Source: Citrobacter sp. (GTDB taxonomy: Bacteria > Pseudomonadota > Gammaproteobacteria > Enterobacterales > Enterobacteriaceae). Taken from it: 17,446 nucleotides of DNA. Made by a program: the position numbers and the translations under genes. Positions 15,836-17,446 of the stretch are shown in pieces (positions within the stretch are counted from its first letter, which is position 1; each line of letters opens with the position of its first letter). Under the pieces are notes generated by a model. That model was not told the DNA's origin and did no database searches. It saw nothing but the letters and a program-made list of their open reading frames with translations. Location of the stretch: assembly GCA_019415335.1 (NCBI GenBank), contig DXKH01000091.1, forward strand, positions 1-17,446, in the 5' to 3' direction.

Positions 15836-17446
15836 ATGAAAAAAATCACCAGTGTCTGTCCCTACTGTGGGGCCGGGTGCAAGCTCAAGCTTGTTGTTGA
15901 AAATAACAAAATCATCCGCGCCGAAGCGGCTGAGGGCGTTACCAACCAGAATCAGCTTTGTCTGAAGGGATACTACGGCTGGGACTTCCTCAACGATACC
16001 CGCCTTCTGACCCCTCGCCTTACCCGGCCGCTGATTCGCTACCAAAAAGGCGGTAAATTTACCCCGGTTAGTTGGGATGAAGCGATCCGCTATACTGCCC
16101 GACGTTTACTGGAAATTCGCAACAGCGAGGGCCCACGCGCCATCATGACGACCGGTTCCTCACGCGGCACCGGTAACGAAACCAACTATGTGATGCAGAA
16201 ATTTGCTCGTGCGGTTCTCAACACCAACAACGTGGACTGCTGCGCCCGCGTATGTCACGGGCCTTCAGTAGCTGGCCTCCAGGAAACGCTGGGTAATGGG
16301 GCGATGAGTAATTCCATCAGCGACATCGAAAACTCAAAATGCCTGCTGATCTTCGGTTACAACTGCGCAGACTCTCACCCGATTGTGGCGCGCAGGGTGA
16401 TTAAGGCGCGGCAGAACGGCGCGAAGATAATCGTCTGCGATCCCCGCCGTATTGAAACTGCCCGTATTGCTGACCAGCATCTGCAACTGAACAACGGTTG
16501 CAACATGGCGCTGGTGAACGCCTTTGGTTACGTCCTCATTGACGAGCAACTTTACGACAAAGAGTACGTGAACAAGCACACGCAGGGACTGGATGCCTAC
16601 TGGCAGACGGTAAAAGACTATGCGCCGGAAGCGGTGGAGCATCTGACCGGCGTTCCGGCGTTGCAGGTTCGTCAGGCGATGCGCACCTTTGCTGCCGCCC
16701 CTTCCGCGACGGTGATGTGGGGAATGGGCGTGACGCAGTTCGGTCAGGCCGTGGACGTCGTACGCGGATTATCGAGCCTTGCCCTGCTGACCGGTAACCT
16801 GGGTCGTCCACACGTCGGAGTCGGCCCTGTTCGCGGGCAGAACAACGTCCAGGGAGCCTGCGATATGGGCGTATTACCGAATCTCTTTCCGGGATATCAG
16901 GACGTCACCGATGCGGCCGTCAGAGAGAAGTTCGCCAGCGCCTGGGGCATTGACGCCAGCCGGATGGATGACAAGGTCGGCACGCGCATCACCGAAGTTC
17001 CGCATCTGGCGCTGGAAGGTAAAATCAAAGCCTACTACATCATGGGGGAAGATCCGCTGCAAACCGAAGCCGATCTGGGACTGGTGCGTGACGGTTTCGC
17101 AGCGCTGGATTTCGTCGTGGTGCAGGATATCTTTATGACCAAAACCGCCGAGATGGCTGACGTGATTTTACCCGCCACCTCCTGGGGTGAGCACGGTGGC
17201 GTATTCACCTGCGCCGATCGCGGCTTCCAGCGTTTCGAAAAGGCCATCGACCCCACCGGTGACGTGAAGCGCGACTGGGAAATTATCAGCCTGCTCGCCA
17301 GTGAAATGGGCTATCCCATGCACTATGAAAATAATCAGCAAATCTGGGATGAGGTACGGGAACTGTGTCCGCTGTTCTACGGCGTCACCTGGGAAAAGAT
17401 GGGCGATATGGGACATATCCAGTGGCCCTGTCCCGATCTCGATCAC
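15836..17446 (+). CDS. FdhF-like molybdopterin formate dehydrogenase, Cys in place of Sec (partial)
   Basis: An open frame of 537 codons runs off the right end; FDH-H of E. coli has 715 residues. It aligns with FdhF throughout the visible part. The [4Fe-4S] ligands Cys8, Cys11, Cys15 and Cys42, the relay Lys44, His141 and Arg333 (PVRGQNN) occur at the same residue numbers. Residue 140, selenocysteine (TGA) in FdhF, is Cys (TGT at 16253-16255) in the context CARVCHGPSVAG. No in-frame TGA exists in the window. By family it oxidises formate to CO2 using a bis-MGD molybdenum or tungsten cofactor in the cytosol, typically feeding a hydrogenase or ferredoxin-like partner. The sigma-54 promoter at 15723 supports formate/FhlA-type control. 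The ribosome binding site is weak (AGG at about 15822). The C terminus and downstream genes are not visible. Confidence 0.92.
   Translation, partial: MKKITSVCPYCGAGCKLKLVVENNKIIRAEAAEGVTNQNQLCLKGYYGWDFLNDTRLLTPRLTRPLIRYQKGGKFTPVSWDEAIRYTARRLLEIRNSEGPRAIMTTGSSRGTGNETNYVMQKFARAVLNTNNVDCCARVCHGPSVAGLQETLGNGAMSNSISDIENSKCLLIFGYNCADSHPIVARRVIKARQNGAKIIVCDPRRIETARIADQHLQLNNGCNMALVNAFGYVLIDEQLYDKEYVNKHTQGLDAYWQTVKDYAPEAVEHLTGVPALQVRQAMRTFAAAPSATVMWGMGVTQFGQAVDVVRGLSSLALLTGNLGRPHVGVGPVRGQNNVQGACDMGVLPNLFPGYQDVTDAAVREKFASAWGIDASRMDDKVGTRITEVPHLALEGKIKAYYIMGEDPLQTEADLGLVRDGFAALDFVVVQDIFMTKTAEMADVILPATSWGEHGGVFTCADRGFQRFEKAIDPTGDVKRDWEIISLLASEMGYPMHYENNQQIWDEVRELCPLFYGVTWEKMGDMGHIQWPCPDLDH

Noticed and set aside
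15559..15900. 113-codon open frame spanning the sRNA and the fdhF-like start
   Set aside because: It begins inside the RyhB-type RNA, passes through its terminator and overlaps fdhF in another frame. The product is Cys/Arg-rich with no domain pattern.
16536..17446. Several minus-strand frames inside the fdhF-like gene
   Set aside because: The plus strand carries a continuous, fully recognisable FdhF frame; the others are shadows.
15836..17446. Search for an in-frame TGA that might encode selenocysteine
   Set aside because: I read every codon of the visible frame; no TGA occurs, and position 140 is TGT.

Overview
The window reads as an enterobacterial chromosome segment close to Escherichia, Salmonella and Citrobacter. 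Genes in the gapA-to-yeaQ stretch have the lengths and near-identical sequences I recall for their E. coli K-12 counterparts: GapA 331 aa, YeaD 294, YeaE 284, MipA 248, YeaG 644, YeaH 427, DgcJ 496, YeaK 167, YoaI 34, YeaL 148, NimT 393, YeaO 115, YoaK 32, YoaJ 24, YeaQ 82. It is not E. coli K-12 itself. From memory of that map, cdgI (yeaI), yoaF and dgcP (yeaP) are missing, and a CTP-synthase-like amidotransferase, a DUF523 gene, an unknown 103-aa gene, a second RyhB-type sRNA and a formate dehydrogenase paralogue are present. A second RyhB beside yeaQ is what I recall from Salmonella (RyhB-2/RfrB/IsrE). Citrobacter is my best guess for genus, but I cannot prove it.

Region 1 (1-3801): gapA with its terminator, then yeaD. 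A two-unit REP/BIME cluster separates yeaD from the convergent yeaE, and mipA lies upstream on the same strand as yeaE. Region 2 (3802-7709): a 444-bp divergent intergenic region carries a near-perfect sigma-54 promoter driving yeaG (PrkA-type kinase) and yeaH (VWA protein). An ERIC element sits between these two operon genes. Region 3 (7710-12692): dgcJ (diguanylate cyclase), yeaK (mischarged-tRNA deacylase), yoaI (34-aa membrane protein), yeaL (membrane protein), and the divergent nimR/nimT regulator-exporter pair.

Region 4 (12693-14714) looks like an accessory insertion. It holds a minus-strand class I glutamine amidotransferase-like gene, divergent from a DUF523-yeaO overlapping pair with a palindrome and an extended -10 promoter between them, then a minus-strand 103-aa gene of unknown function. 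Region 5 (14715-17446): the yoaK-yoaJ micro-operon, yeaQ, a Fur-box-controlled RyhB paralogue, and a sigma-54-promoted fdhF-like gene that runs off the right end.

The most interesting part is region 5. The FdhF paralogue has a plain Cys codon (TGT) at residue 140, exactly where FDH-H of E. coli carries selenocysteine. It keeps the four [4Fe-4S] cysteines, Lys44, His141 and Arg333 at identical residue numbers. It lies directly behind an iron-starvation sRNA and has its own sigma-54 promoter. This suggests a selenium-independent formate dehydrogenase, possibly under FhlA-type control, next to an iron-sparing regulator. No tRNA, rRNA, CRISPR array, IS element or prophage integrase was seen.
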